Below, one piece after another: positions 61,670-64,000 of a stretch of 64,000 bases of DNA (position 1 is the stretch's first letter; every line of letters starts with the position of its first letter). The notes below the pieces were generated by a model. It searched no databases. It saw nothing but the letters and a program-made list of their open reading frames with translations, and was not told the DNA's origin. Source of the DNA: Verrucomicrobiales bacterium (GTDB taxonomy: Bacteria > Verrucomicrobiota > Verrucomicrobiia > Verrucomicrobiales > DEV007); contig JAEUHI010000048.1 in assembly GCA_016795385.1 (NCBI GenBank), positions 232,726-296,725 of the forward strand, given 5' to 3'. The position numbers and the translations under genes were made by a program.

Positions 61670-63058
61670 TCACTCGCCGAACCGCAGCGCATACAAATCC
61701 GCATCCTTCAGCGAGACGCGCAATCTCACGGTCTTGCCTTTCAATGCGGCCAGATCCAGCGCCGGGGCGTCGAATTCATCACCGTAGAGTTCCTTCAATT
61801 CCGCAACGACTTTGCCGGTTTCATCGAGCACCTCGATCCCCACCGATCCGGCGGCGGAGGTGGCGTAGTTGAGGTGCAGCTTGGCTCCGCTGACAACCAT
61901 CGGCTTGGTCGTGAAGCTCCCGCCCTTGGCATCGCCGTGCATCGAGGCGAAGCCCTGTTTGCGGACGGTGAGCCGCCGGATGCGGTGGTCGTCGTGACGG
62001 TAGTGCTCGCTGATGTAGAGCGACCACTCGCCCTTGCCGGTCACGACGATGCCGTTCGCGGTCATGTTGTTGCGGTCGGTCCAGTTTTTCAGGTCAGGCC
62101 CGGGACGCGACCACGCTTCGAGAAAGGGACGATCCCAGTTCACACCGTCGCGGCTCGACATGAAGACCGCGTCGGAGACTCCGCCGGCCACGTGGTCGGG
62201 CACCTTCTTGCGATTCGTCACATATCGCTTCGGAAAGGAGAGGAAGAGATGTGGCGCGGTCGGGCAAGGGACGGTCGCGGAGGTGTAGAAATGCTCCATC
62301 GGCACTCCCTCGGCGTAGCGGTGCGGCACGCCATCGGTCCATGTCAGGAAATCTGGCGAGGTATTGCTTTGCACGGCGCGGACCTTGTTCGAGAAGATGC
62401 GGCTGAAACAGACGTAGCGATCGCGCGTCGTGTCCCAGAACGCGAGATTCTGCGAGTCGAAGGCACCCTTGGTGATGACGGGCGTGTCCCTCATTTTTTT
62501 CCAATGAATCCCGTCAGCGGAGGCGAAGGCGTAGAGCCCGCCCGGCGTTTCGCCCTGATGCCAGTTCTTCCCGGGTTGTTTCACGCCGCCTAGGGCCTTG
62601 TAGCGTTCTTCCGGCTTGGTCTTTGGATTGGCGTCGAGAAAGGGCGAGAAATTGTGCGATTCCGATCCGCGCCAGATCACATTGTTGTCCTTCGTTCCCC
62701 CTGCTTCGATGAGGCCGAGCTTGGGCCGGGTGAAATGGATGCCGTCGGTGCTTTCCGCGACGCAGGTGACTTGGGCATCGCTGTGGTCCGATCCGCCGGA
62801 TGAGCCGCGATAATACATCAGGACCTTGCCACCGTCCTGGATGACGGAGAAGTAGGCACAGGTCGGCCCTTCCCAGAGCTGGTCGGTGGTGAGGACGATC
62901 TCGCGTTTCACCGGCTCGTGGAGTTTGAGGGCGACGCCGTGCTTTTCAGCGACGAGGAACTCATCAACCAACAGTTCCCAGCGTGAGCCAAGATCCAGCG
63001 GATCAGCGGCCGCGGCGGGGAGCGCGAGCAAGAACAGCAAGGGGGCAAAGGCTTTCAT
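61670..63058 (-). CDS. Secreted glycosidase-like propeller protein, copy 1
   Basis: A 462-residue exported protein with signal MKAFAPLLFLLALPAAAA. The block SRWELLVDEFLVAEKHGVAL and ESTDGIHFTRPKLGLIEAGG parallel the 59035 gene. A C-terminal beta-sandwich ends in KDADLYALRFGE. A catalytic acid pair is not assigned. Its start overlaps the stop of the preceding beta-helix gene (ATGA, 63055-63058). With the 60561 gene it forms the first half of a likely duplicated cassette. Confidence 0.8.
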   Translation of the reverse strand: MKAFAPLLFLLALPAAAADPLDLGSRWELLVDEFLVAEKHGVALKLHEPVKREIVLTTDQLWEGPTCAYFSVIQDGGKVLMYYRGSSGGSDHSDAQVTCVAESTDGIHFTRPKLGLIEAGGTKDNNVIWRGSESHNFSPFLDANPKTKPEERYKALGGVKQPGKNWHQGETPGGLYAFASADGIHWKKMRDTPVITKGAFDSQNLAFWDTTRDRYVCFSRIFSNKVRAVQSNTSPDFLTWTDGVPHRYAEGVPMEHFYTSATVPCPTAPHLFLSFPKRYVTNRKKVPDHVAGGVSDAVFMSSRDGVNWDRPFLEAWSRPGPDLKNWTDRNNMTANGIVVTGKGEWSLYISEHYRHDDHRIRRLTVRKQGFASMHGDAKGGSFTTKPMVVSGAKLHLNYATSAAGSVGIEVLDETGKVVAELKELYGDEFDAPALDLAALKGKTVRLRVSLKDADLYALRFGE

Positions 63059-64000
63059 GGGGAGGATTTTTGATGAGATGGCGGGGCGAGTTTCCAGAGA
63101 GATTCAAGATCGGCACCGGCCGCACCAGGCTCGGACGGGTGACCGTTGAGGATCGAGCTTTCCCATGTGGCGGATCCGCTGACTTTGAGATCGAGCCCCT
63201 CGAACGTACAGCGTGTTCCCGAGACCACTGCCCGGGCCGCGATATTCCCGAGCCGGGGTTCGACGAGACGCCGGAGGTGGACGTTCTCCATCACAAGACG
63301 GCAGTCGCCGTCGTCGCGACCGGTGACCGCGAAGGGATTTTGCGACTTCGAGAGGATGAGGGCGTTCGTCAGCGAATAGCGCCCCTCATCGAGGAAATAA
63401 AGGTCGAACCCGATGCAATCCGCGATGAAGACGTTCCGGTAGCTCGTCTGCGCCGTGCCGGTGTCGCAAATGCCGGTGCTGTTGCCAATGCTGACGAAGC
63501 CATCGACCGTGTATTGGGCCGATTCGTGGGCGCTGATGCCGTCGTCGCCACACTCGATCGCGCGGATATTCTCGAAGACGACGTCACGGCAGTCGCCGTG
63601 GATGTTGAAACCGTCGTTGTAGGGATGGGTCGCGGTGAGGTTCCGGATGACGAGGTGGGCGTTGTCGCCGCCAAACTGCACGCCAGCGCTACGCACCGGC
63701 ACGGCGATCTTCGCGTCGGCGAGTGTTTGTCCGGGAGTAAGCCGGATGTAAAAGCTCCCGTAGATCGCCTTCGACGGGGGCTTTTCGCGCGATGGATCTT
63801 TGACGAAGGTCCATTCGCCCGGCTGCAGATCTTCGGGCTGCTTGAGCGGTTCGCTGCGGCCCTTCGAGGTGCGGCCCATCAGTTGCATCTTCCCGTCGAA
63901 GAGGAAGAACCAGCGTCCGATCACGGCATCGCTCAGGTTCGGGAGCAAGTCATCGGCGGCGAAAAGGCCGGGCGAGACCTCGCGCCACCGGGCGGGATCG
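63055..64000 (-). CDS. Right-handed beta-helix polysaccharide-active protein (5' end beyond window)
   Basis: The frame enters from the right edge without a start and runs for 314 residues to its stop. Repeating short strands with Asn/Asp ladders (FGGDNAHLVIRNLT, HPYNDGFNIHGDCRDVVFENIRAIECGDDGISAHES, then GRYSLTNALIL) form a right-handed parallel beta-helix, the fold of GH28 and pectate-lyase-type proteins. D-D-G-I-S near residue 150 of the visible part resembles an active-site loop. It is the first visible gene of the minus-strand carbohydrate operon. Substrate unknown. Confidence 0.78.
   Translation of the reverse strand, partial: DPARWREVSPGLFAADDLLPNLSDAVIGRWFFLFDGKMQLMGRTSKGRSEPLKQPEDLQPGEWTFVKDPSREKPPSKAIYGSFYIRLTPGQTLADAKIAVPVRSAGVQFGGDNAHLVIRNLTATHPYNDGFNIHGDCRDVVFENIRAIECGDDGISAHESAQYTVDGFVSIGNSTGICDTGTAQTSYRNVFIADCIGFDLYFLDEGRYSLTNALILSKSQNPFAVTGRDDGDCRLVMENVHLRRLVEPRLGNIAARAVVSGTRCTFEGLDLKVSGSATWESSILNGHPSEPGAAGADLESLWKLAPPSHQKSSP

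Overview
The window looks like part of a GC-rich chromosome from the phylum Verrucomicrobiota, probably Verrucomicrobiales or Akkermansiaceae relatives. I infer this from gene content: a DUF1800/DUF1501 pair, a sulfatase fused to a DUF1080 domain, several PQQ-like propellers, a cytochrome c/copper monooxygenase/EF-hand protein, many secreted Asp-box and glycosidase-like proteins, and delta-60-repeat propellers, next to ordinary bacterial core genes. No rRNA, tRNA, CRISPR array, prophage or insertion sequence was seen. No gene-free gap exceeds about 300 bases.

Layout. 1-1174: partial membrane sensor histidine kinase. 1472-9681: three paralogous secreted delta-60 propellers bracketing a DUF1800-DUF1501 pair. 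9757-11335: nrdR, preceded by two likely NrdR boxes, then an ATP-cone-like protein and a HIT protein. 11390-14292: sulfatase-DUF1080 fusion and a P-loop ATPase on the minus strand. 14467-16042: rpoA-rplQ and a terminator. 16006-20939: minus-strand glycolate oxidase genes (glcD, glcF), a MauE/DoxX membrane protein, a Ste24-like protease and a small membrane protein. 21078-23189: sulfur cluster sqr-tusE-dsrE2. 23202-31561: secreted proteins, a truncated aldehyde dehydrogenase coupled to deoB, a lipoprotein and a GnnA-like oxidoreductase. 31673-35826: cytochrome/copper monooxygenase with a redoxin, a PQQ-like propeller and a DUF1080 protein. 35910-41873: an orphan TpsB transporter, tatD, a small basic protein, ligA and a BrnT/BrnA module. 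42060-47546: lipoprotein, TlpA-like thioredoxin, trpA and the lysine/peptidoglycan genes dapF-dapA-dapB followed by folK. 47572-50690: an amidohydrolase-aminotransferase fusion and a Phd/VapC-type module. 50672-64000: two alpha-helical-repeat proteins and a minus-strand carbohydrate operon (beta-helix, two glycosidase-like proteins, two Asp-box proteins, one SGNH esterase) that appears to contain a duplicated two-gene cassette.

How the genes work together. The dap genes supply meso-diaminopimelate and lysine. The sqr cluster oxidises sulfide and probably hands sulfur along a TusE/DsrE2 relay. The secreted sulfatase, Asp-box, glycosidase-like, esterase and beta-helix proteins point to degradation of sulfated or acylated polysaccharides. 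GlcDF oxidises glycolate, a common algal exudate, so an aquatic and algae-associated lifestyle is plausible but inferred.

Two genome-wide traits stand out. Shine-Dalgarno motifs are almost absent and leaders are often pyrimidine-rich, and several genes carry an inverted repeat directly against the start codon.
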